This document shows positions 11,825 to 21,380 of a stretch of 64,000 bases of DNA, in pieces; position 1 is the stretch's first letter; each line of letters starts with the position of its first letter. Source of the DNA: Phycisphaerae bacterium (GTDB lineage: Bacteria; Planctomycetota; Phycisphaerae; UBA1845; Fen-1342). Both the position numbers and the translations under genes were made by a program. Below the pieces are notes generated by a model. That model did no database searches, had not been told where the DNA came from, and worked only from the letters and a program-made list of their open reading frames with translations. The stretch covers positions 62,001 through 126,000 of the forward strand of contig JAJVHV010000024.1 of the NCBI GenBank assembly GCA_022072445.1. The letters are read 5' to 3'.

Positions 11825-12637
11825 ATGCGGTTGAAAGTCAAGACGCAGCGGCGCGGCGTCCGCGCGTTCACGCTGATCGAGCTGCTGGTGGTTGTGGCCA
11901 TCATCGCGGTGCTGATGGCGATTCTGCTGCCAGTGCTGAGCCAGGCCCGCGAGCAGGCCAAGCAAACGGTCTGCCTGGCCAATCAGCGGACGCTGGCGCT
12001 CAGCTTCGCGCAGTACGCCAACGAATACCGCGACGCCATCGTCAGCTCATTCACCGATGCCACCGGCTGGGTCGACTGGCCAAAACGCGAGGACGGCGGC
12101 TACCTGAACAACAACCAGATCCGCCGGCAGACCGACTCCAACGCCGAGTGGCGCGGCATCCGCGACGGGCGCTTGTTCCCCTACACGCGGCAGGTCGAAG
12201 TCTATCGCTGCCCCTCCGACCGGCGCAACACACTCTCGCGCGAATTCGGCGCGCTGGCCTATCGGACCTACTCGATGCCGAATTATCTCAGCGGCGACGC
12301 GGGCTGGGAGAGTTCGATCGGCGGGACGCGCGTCAGCGCGCGCGTCACGCAGCTTCGCCGGCCGGCCGACAGTTTTGCATTCGTCGAGGAATCGGACCCG
12401 CGCGGGATCAACATGGGGTCGTGGGTGATGTACCTCAACAAGCAGGAGTGGATCGACCCGCTCACCGTGTGGCACTACGACAAGGGCACGATCGGTTTTT
12501 CCGACGGCCACGCGATCGTGCACGCCTGGGTCGATCGCCGCACCATCATCATGAGCCGCGATCAGCAGTTCTACCTCGATGCGAGCAACAACGCGGATCA
12601 TGAGTATCTGCGGACGCGCTGGTGGGTTGACCCGTAG
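11825..12637 (+). CDS. Prepilin-type protein with H-X9-DG motif
   Basis: Start at ATG 11825, with GAGGG 7 nt upstream; a longer frame from GTG 11606 has no support. The 270-residue protein begins with a short basic leader and the type IV pilin/pseudopilin methylation motif FTLIELLVVVAIIAVLMAIL, which would be cut before the Phe by prepilin peptidase. Near the C-terminus WHYDKGTIGFSDGH matches the planctomycete H-X9-DG signature found in large families of prepilin-like proteins. The product is probably membrane- or pseudopilus-associated; its exact role is not known. It precedes the convergent DUF885 gene by 17 nt. Confidence 0.85.
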   Translation: MRLKVKTQRRGVRAFTLIELLVVVAIIAVLMAILLPVLSQAREQAKQTVCLANQRTLALSFAQYANEYRDAIVSSFTDATGWVDWPKREDGGYLNNNQIRRQTDSNAEWRGIRDGRLFPYTRQVEVYRCPSDRRNTLSREFGALAYRTYSMPNYLSGDAGWESSIGGTRVSARVTQLRRPADSFAFVEESDPRGINMGSWVMYLNKQEWIDPLTVWHYDKGTIGFSDGHAIVHAWVDRRTIIMSRDQQFYLDASNNADHEYLRTRWWVDP

Positions 12638-12654
12638 GCGCGAAGGGCGCGCGA

Positions 12655-14469
12655 TCAGGGCGATTGCGGCGGCGCGGCGAGCCAGGCGTCGACGCGGCGC
12701 TCGAGCACGTCGAGCGGAAGCGTGCCAGCGCTGAGCAGCAGCTCGTGAAACGCGCGCACGTCGAAGCGCGGACCCAGCGCCTGCTCGGCCCGTTTCCGCA
12801 GCTCGCGGATCTTCAGCTCGCCCAGCTTGTACGCACACGCCTGGCCCGGCCACGCAATATAGCGGTCGATTTCGGCGTTGATGTTCACCTCGCTCAGCGC
12901 GGTATTGTCCAGCATGAACTGCACCGCCCGCTCGCGGCTCCAGCCCAGCGCGTGCATGCCCGGATCGACCACCAACCGGCAGGCGCGCCACATCTCGTAG
13001 AGCAGCCGGCCGAAATCGTCATACGGGTCTTCAAACAGGCCCATCTCGATGCCCAGCCGTTCGGCGTAGAGCGCCCAGCCCTCGCCGTACGCCGTGAACC
13101 ACTCGCTCTTGCGGAATTCGGGCACGTCGGTCATTTCCTGCGCCAGCGAAATCTGGAAATGATGCCCCGGAACGGCCTCGTGCAGCGAAAGCGCCATCAT
13201 CTCGTACTTCGGCCGCTGATCGAGCGCGAAGGTGTTCGCATAGAAGTAACCCGGCTGCGCGTTGCGGATGTCGCCCTGGCTGTAATACGCGGTGGTCTGG
13301 TGCGCCGCCATGAAGTCCGGGATCTTGCGCACGCCATAGGGCAGCCGCGGCAGGACGCGGAACATCTTCGGCAGCTCGGCGTCGATGCGCTTGCAGATGT
13401 CGCGATAGGTCGTCAGCAGCTCGTCTTCGGTCTTGCAGTAGAAGCGCGCCTCGGTCCGCAGATACTTCAGAAACGCGGCGAACAGCTCGTCCTCCGCGGC
13501 TTGCTGCGTTTCGGCCGATCCGCCCTTCGCCTGCCCCAGTCCAGGAAACTTCCGCACGAAATCCGTCTTGCGGATGACCTGCATCATCTCCGCGCGAATG
13601 CGGGCCACTTCGCGCAAACCAATCTCGTGGATTTCGCGCGCCGTCAGCGGCGTGGTAGTCATCGTGCGCAACTGGTACGCGTAATACGCCTCGCCGTCGG
13701 GGTATTCGCACGCTGCGATGCTCTCGCGGCAGGCCGGGATGTACTCGTTCGTGACGTAGTCGCCCAGCCGACGCAGCGCCTCGCGCACCGCCGGCAGCGA
13801 CACGCCCTCAAAACGCCGCTTCAGTTCGTCGCGCCGCACCGGCGAGACGCTCTCGGGCAGGCGCTCAAACGGCTCGACCAGTGCGTCCAGCCCGCCCGCC
13901 GCCAGCTTGGCGAACTGGTCCGGCACGAGCTTCATGGTCACTTTCGGCGGCGTCCGTTTTTCGACCACCCCGCGGCGAAGCTTCTCGATCGTGTCGTCGA
14001 TGTCGCGCGGAACGAGCTCGAGCCGCGTGAGGTAATTCTCGTAATCCAGCGCATCCTTGAAACGCGCCCGCACGTGCATCTGCGGGTATTCCTGCTGCGG
14101 GCCCCAGCGGGCCGCAACCGCCATCAGAAACGTGCGAAACGCGTGCCCCTCGATCGCCTCCTTCAGCTTCAGCTCGAACAGCTCGTAGTTCAGCCGCTCG
14201 GCGTCGCCCAGCGCGGCGGCGTCGATGGCGTGCAGCCGCTCCTGAAAGCGCTGCATCTCGCCGTGCCGCCGCTCAATCGCCGCCAGGCTGCCGTCGGTGA
14301 GGCGGTGGGCGTTGGAGTAGTCGCCGCGCGACATGGCGGTCTCGGGGAATTCGCGCATTTCCCAGGCGTAGTGTTCGTCGAAGAGGGCCCGCAGCGCGGT
14401 GCCGGCATCAGGATGGGGCTTGGACATGGCGGTCTCCAACGCAAACAACATCAGTAACGTCACAAGCAT
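12655..14469 (-). CDS. DUF885 family zinc metallopeptidase-like protein, exported
   Basis: Start moved to the ATG ending at 14469, which has GGAG 6 nt upstream and begins a short hydrophobic leader (MLVTLLMLFALETAMS); the frame extends to 14538. The 604-residue product fits the DUF885 family. The motif HEAVPGHH (430-437) is the family's HExxPGH-type zinc site, followed by a long helical C-terminal half (GEGWALYAERLG, IDRYIAWPGQACAYKLGE). Family members are gluzincin-like peptidases related to M32/M2 enzymes, with poorly known substrates. An exported carboxypeptidase-like role is inferred. Confidence 0.8.
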   Translation of the reverse strand: MLVTLLMLFALETAMSKPHPDAGTALRALFDEHYAWEMREFPETAMSRGDYSNAHRLTDGSLAAIERRHGEMQRFQERLHAIDAAALGDAERLNYELFELKLKEAIEGHAFRTFLMAVAARWGPQQEYPQMHVRARFKDALDYENYLTRLELVPRDIDDTIEKLRRGVVEKRTPPKVTMKLVPDQFAKLAAGGLDALVEPFERLPESVSPVRRDELKRRFEGVSLPAVREALRRLGDYVTNEYIPACRESIAACEYPDGEAYYAYQLRTMTTTPLTAREIHEIGLREVARIRAEMMQVIRKTDFVRKFPGLGQAKGGSAETQQAAEDELFAAFLKYLRTEARFYCKTEDELLTTYRDICKRIDAELPKMFRVLPRLPYGVRKIPDFMAAHQTTAYYSQGDIRNAQPGYFYANTFALDQRPKYEMMALSLHEAVPGHHFQISLAQEMTDVPEFRKSEWFTAYGEGWALYAERLGIEMGLFEDPYDDFGRLLYEMWRACRLVVDPGMHALGWSRERAVQFMLDNTALSEVNINAEIDRYIAWPGQACAYKLGELKIRELRKRAEQALGPRFDVRAFHELLLSAGTLPLDVLERRVDAWLAAPPQSP

Positions 14470-14828
14470 CGATCGCTCCGGAGGGGAATTTCGGCCGGCG
14501 TGCGGAGTGTGCGGCATGCCCGCGGGCTTGGCAAGCACCGGAATATGGAGAGCCGTTGGAGAGCAGCCGCCCCCGGGCGCACTCCCGTCCCCGCCTGAAC
14601 TCCGAGCCGGCGTGTCCTCACGCCGGTTGATTGCGAACGATGATCATCCGCGCGTGCCGCAACGGCCTGCGGCGCCAACCGGGCTGGGGACAGCCCGGCT
14701 CGGTTGCACGCGCGCCGGACGCGCGCGTGACTTCGCGCGCGTTGTAGCTCGCCCGCGGTCGAACCCCTCGCTGGCGCTCGGGGCTCGGCGCGGCGCGCCG
14801 CCCCCGACTGCGTAGAGCCGCGCCGCGC
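14470..14828. other. Intergenic GC-rich stretch without a gene
   Basis: No supported gene. It contains runs of CGCG-rich sequence and a segment (about 14760-14800) whose GAACCCCTC and CGGGGCTCGG parts resemble the 29-bp inverted repeat at 34.1-34.2 kb, so it probably carries relics of the same repeat family. Confidence 0.4.
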
Positions 14829-16232
14829 CTAGCGCGCCGCGGGCTGCGACGACGCCGGCGCCGAAGTCGGTGCATCGGCCGCCCGCCGCTGGGCGCGAGT
14901 CGGCAGGCGTTCAAGCCGCGGCTTCAGCTCGCGTTCGAACACTTCCTTAACCGGCCGGAGCAGCCTGTCCGCCGCCTCCTTGATCGCCCGCGGCTCGTCA
15001 AGCGACTTTGATCCGACACGATCGCGATGCCGCAGAATCAGCGCGTCAGCGGTGCTCTGACACGAGCGCAGAATCTGAAACGCCTTCTGGCTCTGCTCGT
15101 CGTTGAGCCGATACCGCTCGATGAACGCCCGGACGTAGCGCTCCCACTCCGAGAGGTAGTCCGCCCGCGTCAACTTCTCGACGTTTTTACGAATCAGCAG
15201 GGCCGAATCGGGATGAAGGTACTCGCCACGAAGTCGCATTTCCTTCAGAAACGCAAGCAGCGGACCATCGCGCGCCTCGCCTCGCTCGACCCGCGCCTGC
15301 CACGCGCTTTGTAGTACAAGCTTCTCGCGGTCCCAGACCTGAAATTTCGACGCATCGACCTTTCCGGCCTCCTGCCGGCGGATGAGCATTCCGGCGTCGA
15401 CGCCGATGTCCTTGAGTGTGAGCGTGCGCGGGTGGTCCGGCGCGTTGATGCTGACTTGCTCAACTTCGATCTCATCGGTGATCTTGCCATTCTCGTACGT
15501 GCGGATCGCGACCGGGAACCACGCGTCGCCGCACTTTTGGAGATCGGACTCTCGGCGCAGTTCGTCGCCGTCCCACAGCAACGTCACGCACTCCGGGTTC
15601 CAGCCTTTCTCCGCGTTGATCCGCCAGGTCATCTTGAGTCCCGAAGTCGCGGTGGAGACGACCGTGTGAATCGGCCCGTCGACGCCGGTCTCATATCGAA
15701 ACGTGTCGCCGGGGGCGCCGAACCGCAACGCCGCCGGCGAAACGTCGCGGTTATGCGCTGCGGCGAGCGGCAGCGGATTCAGACCGAACACCCGTAGGTC
15801 AGTCTCCATCCCATGCGGGTTGTTGCGGCGTTCGGGATGGTAATCCGGCCCCAGACTCCAGTCGTCGTGGCAGTAGACGCCGGCATCATCCGGTGTGTAG
15901 AGCGACCGTTTCGGCACAACCGAGGCGGGAGAGCCATCTGGAAATGTCGCGACGACCGCGCCATCGAGGCCCAGGATCGCGTGTGCAATCGCCCCGTCCG
16001 CGGCGCGTGTCGCGCTGTGAAGGCAAGCCCCGCCCGGCGTTACAGCTCCGGACCAGTGCGACGTGTACCAGAAGCGCATGTCGAACGTCTTGATCGCGGC
16101 ACGCGACTCCAGCATGCGGCGGAGCGCTTCAGGCAGCGGCGCATCGTCCGCGGCGCGCGCCGGCTGCACCGCGGGCCGCGCCGTCTGAGCCGTCGCGAGT
16201 GTGAGTGCCGTGATTACGATGGAAGTGAGCAT
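14829..16232 (-). CDS. Secreted protein of unknown function (467 aa)
   Basis: I do not recognise a family. The N-terminus has a signal peptide (MLTSIVITALTLATAQTARP). The middle (about 45-330) looks like a beta-rich lipoprotein-carrier-type fold: alternating strands, a DDAGVYCHDDW segment, and DIGVDAGMLIRRQEAGKV. The last about 130 residues are helical with many charged residues, and the tail is Ala/Pro/Ser-rich. The layout resembles the secreted protein at 53312-54334, with shared phrases such as DAWFPVAIRTYENG versus DGHWFPSVAKFESD, but the relationship is weak. It is a single gene, upstream of the aminotransferase region but not obviously in an operon. Confidence 0.65.
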   Translation of the reverse strand: MLTSIVITALTLATAQTARPAVQPARAADDAPLPEALRRMLESRAAIKTFDMRFWYTSHWSGAVTPGGACLHSATRAADGAIAHAILGLDGAVVATFPDGSPASVVPKRSLYTPDDAGVYCHDDWSLGPDYHPERRNNPHGMETDLRVFGLNPLPLAAAHNRDVSPAALRFGAPGDTFRYETGVDGPIHTVVSTATSGLKMTWRINAEKGWNPECVTLLWDGDELRRESDLQKCGDAWFPVAIRTYENGKITDEIEVEQVSINAPDHPRTLTLKDIGVDAGMLIRRQEAGKVDASKFQVWDREKLVLQSAWQARVERGEARDGPLLAFLKEMRLRGEYLHPDSALLIRKNVEKLTRADYLSEWERYVRAFIERYRLNDEQSQKAFQILRSCQSTADALILRHRDRVGSKSLDEPRAIKEAADRLLRPVKEVFERELKPRLERLPTRAQRRAADAPTSAPASSQPAAR

Positions 16233-16276
16233 TGTTCGAGCCGCCTTGTGGCAAGGATGCAGTCATCGCTTCACAG

Positions 16277-17470
16277 CTAGCGCTCCCGCGCCGCGCGCAG
16301 CGCCGCCTCGAACCCGCCCAGGCTGCGCTCCACCGTCTCGCGCTCCACCGCGTACGCCAGCCGGAAATGCCCGCCGCGGCCGAATCCGCGGCCCGGCACC
16401 GCGATGATCCGCTGCTCCATCAGCAAGTCGCAGAAGCGCTTGTCGTCAGCAATCGGACTGAACGGGAAAAGGTAGAACGCCCCGCCCGGCGTCGGCACCT
16501 CGTAGCCCATCCGCCGCAGCCCACCGGCCAGCAGGTCGCGGTTGCCGCGGTAAAACGCCGTGTCGCAGCGCGCTTCGACGCACTCGGGCAGAACGCGCTG
16601 CATCAGCGCCGGGGCGTTCACGTAGCCCAGCGTGCGGTTCAGCATGCCCATCGCACCCATCAACTGCTCGCGCTGCGGTGTCGTGTCCGGCAGCGCGATA
16701 TAGCCGATCCGCTCGCCCGGGATGCTCAGGTCTTTCGAGAAGCTCGACACGACGATCGAGCGCGCGTAGTGCTCCGCCGCCGCCGGACAGCGCTCCATGT
16801 CATAAACCACCCGGCGATAGATGTCGTCGCAGATCAGGTAGATCGGCCGCTCGGGGCGATCATGTCGTCGCAGCAGATCGCCCAGCGCCCGGCAGCGGGC
16901 CTCGGGGTAGACGACGCCGGTCGGGTTGTTCGGCGAGTTGACGATGATGGCCCGCGTGCGCTCGTTGATGGCCGCCTCGATCGCGCCAATGTCCGGCTGG
17001 CAGTCGCGATCGGTCTCGACCAGCACCATCCGCCCCTGGCATTGCTGGATGTAGAAGCGATATTCGACGAAATACGGCGACAGGACGATCACCTCGTCGC
17101 CGGGATCGAGCAGCGTCCGCAGTACGACGTTCATCCCCCCCGCCGCGCCGCAGGTCATGACGATGTCGGCCGGGTCGAAGCGCAGGCGATACTCGTGTGA
17201 CAGAAAGCCGGCCAGCGCCTCGCGCGTCGCTGCGAAGCCGACGTTGGTCATGTAGCGATGCGCGGCCGGGTCGGGCTCGTTGGCCAGTCGGCGCAATGCG
17301 TCGAAGAACGCGGCGGGCGGCGGTACGTTTGGATTGCCCAGCGAAAAGTCGAACACGTTCGCCGCCCCGTGCTGGGCCTTGAGCTTCTGGCCCACCTCGA
17401 ACATGGCGCGAATCCACGACGCCGAGGTCATGTCGCTGGCCACCTGCTGCCCGATCGCAAGCCGATTCAT
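16277..17470 (-). CDS. Class I/II pyridoxal-phosphate aminotransferase
   Basis: Start at ATG ending 17470 (MNRLAIGQQ); the upstream in-frame extension only translates a heptamer repeat. The 397-residue protein has fold-type I aminotransferase motifs: NSPNNPTG, DDIYRRVVYD, and SSFSKDLSIPGERIGY with the PLP-binding Lys in SFSKD, plus a C-terminal FRLAYAVE substrate-binding Arg. It likely acts on an aromatic, aspartate-like or alanine-like amino acid; specificity is not readable. It is divergent from oleB, with 104 nt between starts. Confidence 0.85.
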   Translation of the reverse strand: MNRLAIGQQVASDMTSASWIRAMFEVGQKLKAQHGAANVFDFSLGNPNVPPPAAFFDALRRLANEPDPAAHRYMTNVGFAATREALAGFLSHEYRLRFDPADIVMTCGAAGGMNVVLRTLLDPGDEVIVLSPYFVEYRFYIQQCQGRMVLVETDRDCQPDIGAIEAAINERTRAIIVNSPNNPTGVVYPEARCRALGDLLRRHDRPERPIYLICDDIYRRVVYDMERCPAAAEHYARSIVVSSFSKDLSIPGERIGYIALPDTTPQREQLMGAMGMLNRTLGYVNAPALMQRVLPECVEARCDTAFYRGNRDLLAGGLRRMGYEVPTPGGAFYLFPFSPIADDKRFCDLLMEQRIIAVPGRGFGRGGHFRLAYAVERETVERSLGGFEAALRAARER

Positions 17471-17477
17471 ACGCGTT

Positions 17478-17522
17478 CTCTGTTCCCTGTTCCCTGTTCC
17501 CTGATCCCAGTTCCCTGTCTCT
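17478..17522. repeat. Short tandem heptamer tract upstream of the aminotransferase
   Basis: A run of TGTTCCC/GTTCCCT units (about five, one altered to TGATCCC) lies directly upstream of the aminotransferase start, in the region that should hold its promoter or leader. Copy number could vary by slippage. Confidence 0.6.
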
Positions 17523-17574
17523 CCGATATCATCCGCCATCGCGGCGGGACTCTCAATGCGCCGCGGCGGCGCCC

Positions 17575-18513
17575 ATGGACATCGACCGCAGCCGATTCGT
17601 CGAGTTCTACCCCTTCAGCGGCCACACGCTGGACCTGGCCGGCTTGCGCCTGCACTACCTCGACGAGGGCGCCGGCGACCCCGTCGTCTGCGTCCACGGC
17701 AACCCGACCTGGTCGCTCTACTTCCGCCGGCTCGTGCTTGAGCTTCGCCGCGACCACCGCGTCATCGTCCCAGATCACATCGGTTGCGGGTTGTCGGACA
17801 AGCCCGGCGACGATCGCTATGAATATCGCCTCGCGCGGCGCGTCGACGACCTGTGCGCTTTGCTGGAGCACCTCGACATTCGGCGCAGTATCACGCTCGT
17901 CGTGCACGACTGGGGTGGCATGATCGGCTTGGCCGCCGCCATGCGCTCGCCGCAGCGCATCGCCCGGCTGATCGTCATGAACACGGCGGCGTTTCCGCTG
18001 CCCGCGGGCCGGCGGCTGCCCTGGCGGCTGCGCGTCATTCGCGACTGGCCGGTCTTCCGCGAGATCGCCGTGCTGGGCTTCAACGCATTCGCCGTGCTGG
18101 CGACGCGCATGGCGACAGCCCGCGGGCTTTCTCCGGCGCTGCGCCGCGCCTACACCGCGCCGTATGACTGCTGGGCCCATCGCATCGCGACGCTGCGCTT
18201 CGTGCAGGACATTCCGCTCTCGCCGGCCGACCCGAGCTACGCGCTGCTGGATCAGACGCAGCGCCGCCTCGGCGAGCTGAGCGGCGTCCCCATGCTGATC
18301 CTCTGGGGTCTGCGCGATTTCGTCTTCGATCACGCCTTCCTGGCCGAATGGCAGCGGCGATTTCCTGCCGCCGAAGTGCACACGTATGCCGATGCCGGGC
18401 ACTACGTGCTCGAGGACGCCGCTGATGAGTGCGTCGCGCGGGTTCGCGCGTTTGTCGACGCGACGCCCCTCGCCGGCACTGCCGATGCACCCGCGCTGCG
18501 AGTCAGCCGATGA
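17575..18513 (+). CDS. oleB: OleB-like alpha/beta hydrolase (beta-lactone decarboxylase candidate)
   Basis: A 312-residue alpha/beta hydrolase of the haloalkane dehalogenase-like group. It has the oxyanion segment HGNPTWSLYFRRL, the nucleophile elbow VVHDWGG with Asp112, and a C-terminal GHYVLED histidine. In ole clusters OleB converts the beta-lactone to an alkene. The assignment rests on context: its TGA overlaps the ATG of an OleC-like gene, which is followed by an OleD-like gene. Alone it would be called a haloalkane dehalogenase-like protein. No clear Shine-Dalgarno sequence precedes it. Confidence 0.8.
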   Translation: MDIDRSRFVEFYPFSGHTLDLAGLRLHYLDEGAGDPVVCVHGNPTWSLYFRRLVLELRRDHRVIVPDHIGCGLSDKPGDDRYEYRLARRVDDLCALLEHLDIRRSITLVVHDWGGMIGLAAAMRSPQRIARLIVMNTAAFPLPAGRRLPWRLRVIRDWPVFREIAVLGFNAFAVLATRMATARGLSPALRRAYTAPYDCWAHRIATLRFVQDIPLSPADPSYALLDQTQRRLGELSGVPMLILWGLRDFVFDHAFLAEWQRRFPAAEVHTYADAGHYVLEDAADECVARVRAFVDATPLAGTADAPALRVSR

Positions 18514-20237
18514 GCACCGCCCCGCCGGCTGCAAGCGGCACGCGGCCCGGCGCCCCGGCGGCGCGCGGCACCGCCAACATCGCCGCCGCCCTCGCCGATG
18601 CGGCCGACCGTCATCCCGAGCGACTGGCGGCCATCATCGCCCGCGGCGTCGACTCGGCCGGGCGCGGCCGCTATGAACGTCTGACGTTTCGCGAGCTGCA
18701 CGCCGACAGCGACCGCGTCGCGGCCGGCCTGCGCGAATTCGGTCTGACGCGCGGCATGCGCACCATCCTCATGGTCCGGCCCGGCGCCGACTTCTTCAGC
18801 CTGGTCTTCGCGCTCTTCAAACTCGGCGCCGTCCCCGTCGTCGTCGATCCCGGAATGGGGCGAAATCGAATGATCGACTGCCTCGCCGAAGCACGCGCCG
18901 AAGCGTTCATCGGCGTGCCGCTGGCGCAGGCCATGCGGATCGCGTATCGGCGGCGTTTCTCCGACGTTCGCCACGTCGTGACGGTCGGGAGCGGTTGGAG
19001 CTGGGGCGGCACGACCCTCGCCCGGCTTCGCAACGCGGCGCCGCGCACGCCGTTTCCCGCCGCCGACTCGGCTCCGGACGAGACCGCCGCGATTCTCTTC
19101 ACCAGCGGCAGCACCGGCCCGGCCAAGGGCGTCGTCTATCGGCATCGCACGTTCGCCGCCCAGCTCGACGCGCTGCGCGGGCTGTTCGACTTCGGCGACG
19201 ACGAGATCGATCTGGCGACGTTTCCGCTCTTCGCGCTCTTTGACCCGGCACTGGGCATGACCTGCGTGATTCCCAAGATGGACTTCACCCGCCCGGCCCG
19301 CGCCGACCCGCGGAAACTCTTCCGCACGATTCACGAGCTGGGCGTCACCAGCATGTTTGCCTCGCCCGCCCTGCTGGACCGACTCGGGCGCTACGGCGAG
19401 GCTGGCGGCGTCCGGCTGCCGACGCTGCGCCGCGCCGTCTCCGCCGGAGCGCCCGTCTCGCCGCGGATTCTGGAGCGTTTTGCCACGCTGCTGTCGTCCG
19501 AAGCGCGGGTCTTCACCCCCTACGGCGCCACTGAGGCGCTGCCGGTCGCGTCGATCAATCACCGCGAGATCGGGGGCGAGCTGCGCGCCATCACGGCGCG
19601 CGGCGGCGGCGTGTGTGTCGGCCGGCCGGCCGGTGACGTCGACGTCCGCATCATCCGTGTCACCGACGATCCGCTGCCGGCCTGGTCCGACGAGCTGACC
19701 GTCGCGCCGGGGCAGATCGGCGAAATCGCCGTCCGCGGCTCCGTCGTCACGCGCGAGTATTGGTCGCGCCCCCAGGCGACGGCCGCAGCCAAGATTGGCG
19801 CGACAACTGGCGACTTGTTCCACCGCATGGGCGACGTCGGATACTTCGACGAACAGGGGCGGCTCTGGATGTGCGGCCGCAAGTCGCAACGCGTCGAAAC
19901 GCCAACCGGTCCGCTGTTCCCGGTTTGCGTCGAGGAAATCTTCAATCAGCATCCGCGCGTCCTGCGCACTGCGCTCGTCGGCGTCGGCACAGCGCCAGCT
20001 CAGACGCCCGTGCTGTGCGTCGAAGTGCAGCCAGGCGTGCGCTGGTGGCAGCGCGGCATCATCCGCCGCGAGCTGCTCGCGATCGCCGCCGGGCACGCGC
20101 TGACCCGCGAAATCGGCATCGTCCTCTTCCATCCGCGCTTTCCGGTCGACGTCCGGCACAACGCCAAAATCTTCCGCGAAAAGCTCGCCCGCTGGGCCCA
20201 ACGCCGACTCGGCCCGCACCCGCAGGCCGGGAGCTGA
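18510..20237 (+). CDS. oleC: OleC-like AMP-dependent ligase (beta-lactone synthetase)
   Basis: Start at ATG 18510, overlapping the oleB stop (ATGA). The 575-residue adenylate-forming enzyme has the P-loop-like motif LFTSGSTGPAKGVVYRH, the TPYGATEALPVAS motif and the MGDVGYFDEQGRLWMCGRK hinge region. OleC activates a 2-alkyl-3-hydroxy acid with ATP and closes it to a cis-beta-lactone. The long VVDPGMGRNRM and FFSLVFALFKLGAVPVVVDP stretches are also typical of OleC. It sits between oleB and oleD and is 7 nt from the latter. Confidence 0.85.
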   Translation: MSTAPPAASGTRPGAPAARGTANIAAALADAADRHPERLAAIIARGVDSAGRGRYERLTFRELHADSDRVAAGLREFGLTRGMRTILMVRPGADFFSLVFALFKLGAVPVVVDPGMGRNRMIDCLAEARAEAFIGVPLAQAMRIAYRRRFSDVRHVVTVGSGWSWGGTTLARLRNAAPRTPFPAADSAPDETAAILFTSGSTGPAKGVVYRHRTFAAQLDALRGLFDFGDDEIDLATFPLFALFDPALGMTCVIPKMDFTRPARADPRKLFRTIHELGVTSMFASPALLDRLGRYGEAGGVRLPTLRRAVSAGAPVSPRILERFATLLSSEARVFTPYGATEALPVASINHREIGGELRAITARGGGVCVGRPAGDVDVRIIRVTDDPLPAWSDELTVAPGQIGEIAVRGSVVTREYWSRPQATAAAKIGATTGDLFHRMGDVGYFDEQGRLWMCGRKSQRVETPTGPLFPVCVEEIFNQHPRVLRTALVGVGTAPAQTPVLCVEVQPGVRWWQRGIIRRELLAIAAGHALTREIGIVLFHPRFPVDVRHNAKIFREKLARWAQRRLGPHPQAGS

Positions 20238-20244
20238 ATTCGAC

Positions 20245-21237
20245 ATGCGCGCCCTGATCACCGGCGGCGGAGGCTTTCTGGGACGGGCCATCGCCGAACG
20301 GCTGCTGGCCGGCGGACACGAGCTGCGCTCGCTGTCCCGCGGCGATTATCCGGAACTGCGCGCGATGGGCGTCGAGACGCGCCGCGCCGACCTGGCCGAC
20401 GCCGACGCCGTCCGCTCCGCCGCCAGCGGTTGCGACGTGGTTTTTCACGTGGCGGCGCGGGCCGGCCTGTGGGGTCCGTACGCCAGTTATTACGACGCGA
20501 ACGTCCGCGGCACGGAGCACGTCATCGACGCCTGCCGCGCCGCCGGCGTCCCGCGCCTGGTCTACACCAGTTCGCCCAGCGTCGTATTCAACGGCTCCGA
20601 CCTGGAGAACGCCGACGAGCTGCTGCCCTATCCCGACGAGTACCTGGCGCACTATCCGCGCACCAAGGCGGTCGCCGAACGCCTCGTGCTCCGCGCCGCC
20701 GACGCACGTCTGAGAACCGTCGCCCTGCGCCCGCACCTGATCTGGGGCCCGCGCGATAATCATCTCGTGCCGCGCATCCTGGCGCGGGCGGCGCGGCTGC
20801 GGCGGATCGGACGCGCCGACAAGCTGGTGGACTCGACCTATGTCGACAATGCCGCGGAGGCGCACGTGCTGGCGGCCGAGGCGCTGGACCGAAAACCGGA
20901 GGTGGTCAGCGGCCGGGCCTACTTTATCAGCCAGGGCGACCCGCGACCGGTCTGGTGGCTGATCAACGCGATCCTGAGCGCCGGCGGGAAACCGCCGGTG
21001 CGGCGGACGATCCACCCGCGGCTGGCGCGCTGGCTGGCGCGCGGCTGCGAGCTGGCCTGCGGCCTGCTGCGGCTGCGGGGCGAGCCGCCACTGACGCGCT
21101 TTCTGGTCGAGGAGCTGACGACGGCGCACTGGTTCGACCTTTCGGCGGCGCGGCGTGATCTGGGTTATGAGCCGCGGGTGTCGATCGACGAGGGGTTGGA
21201 TCGGCTGGCGGCGTGGCTGTCGGCGCCGCGGGGATGA
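20245..21237 (+). CDS. oleD: OleD-like NAD(P)-dependent 2-alkyl-3-ketoalkanoic acid reductase
   Basis: A 330-residue extended short-chain dehydrogenase. TGGGGFLG at residues 6-13 is the dinucleotide-binding loop, YTSSPSVVF holds the catalytic Ser region and YPRTKA gives the YxxxK pair. It belongs to the 3-beta-hydroxysteroid dehydrogenase-like group to which OleD belongs, and would reduce the beta-keto acid made by OleA before OleC acts. It is last in the oleBCD unit. No thiolase-like oleA is present anywhere in the window. Confidence 0.85.
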   Translation: MRALITGGGGFLGRAIAERLLAGGHELRSLSRGDYPELRAMGVETRRADLADADAVRSAASGCDVVFHVAARAGLWGPYASYYDANVRGTEHVIDACRAAGVPRLVYTSSPSVVFNGSDLENADELLPYPDEYLAHYPRTKAVAERLVLRAADARLRTVALRPHLIWGPRDNHLVPRILARAARLRRIGRADKLVDSTYVDNAAEAHVLAAEALDRKPEVVSGRAYFISQGDPRPVWWLINAILSAGGKPPVRRTIHPRLARWLARGCELACGLLRLRGEPPLTRFLVEELTTAHWFDLSAARRDLGYEPRVSIDEGLDRLAAWLSAPRG

Positions 21238-21380
21238 CCCTGCGGCGGGAGCGGTGCGGGAGGGGCCGCGCGGCGGGGGCGGTGGGCGCCGGGCCGCCGC
21301 GCGGCGAGCGAGGACCGGGCGGGTGGTGCGGGCTGCGGGTGGGGGTTGACAGATTCTACTGATCCTATAAGCTGGTTGCA

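Noticed and set aside
17471-17539. N-terminal extension of the aminotransferase
   Set aside because: It only translates the heptamer tract; the ATG at 17470 starts a normal family N-terminus.
21346-21371. TTGACA with TATAAG as a second plus-strand promoter
   Set aside because: Spacing is only 14 nt, unlikely for a sigma-70 promoter; the pair at 21381-21409 is better.
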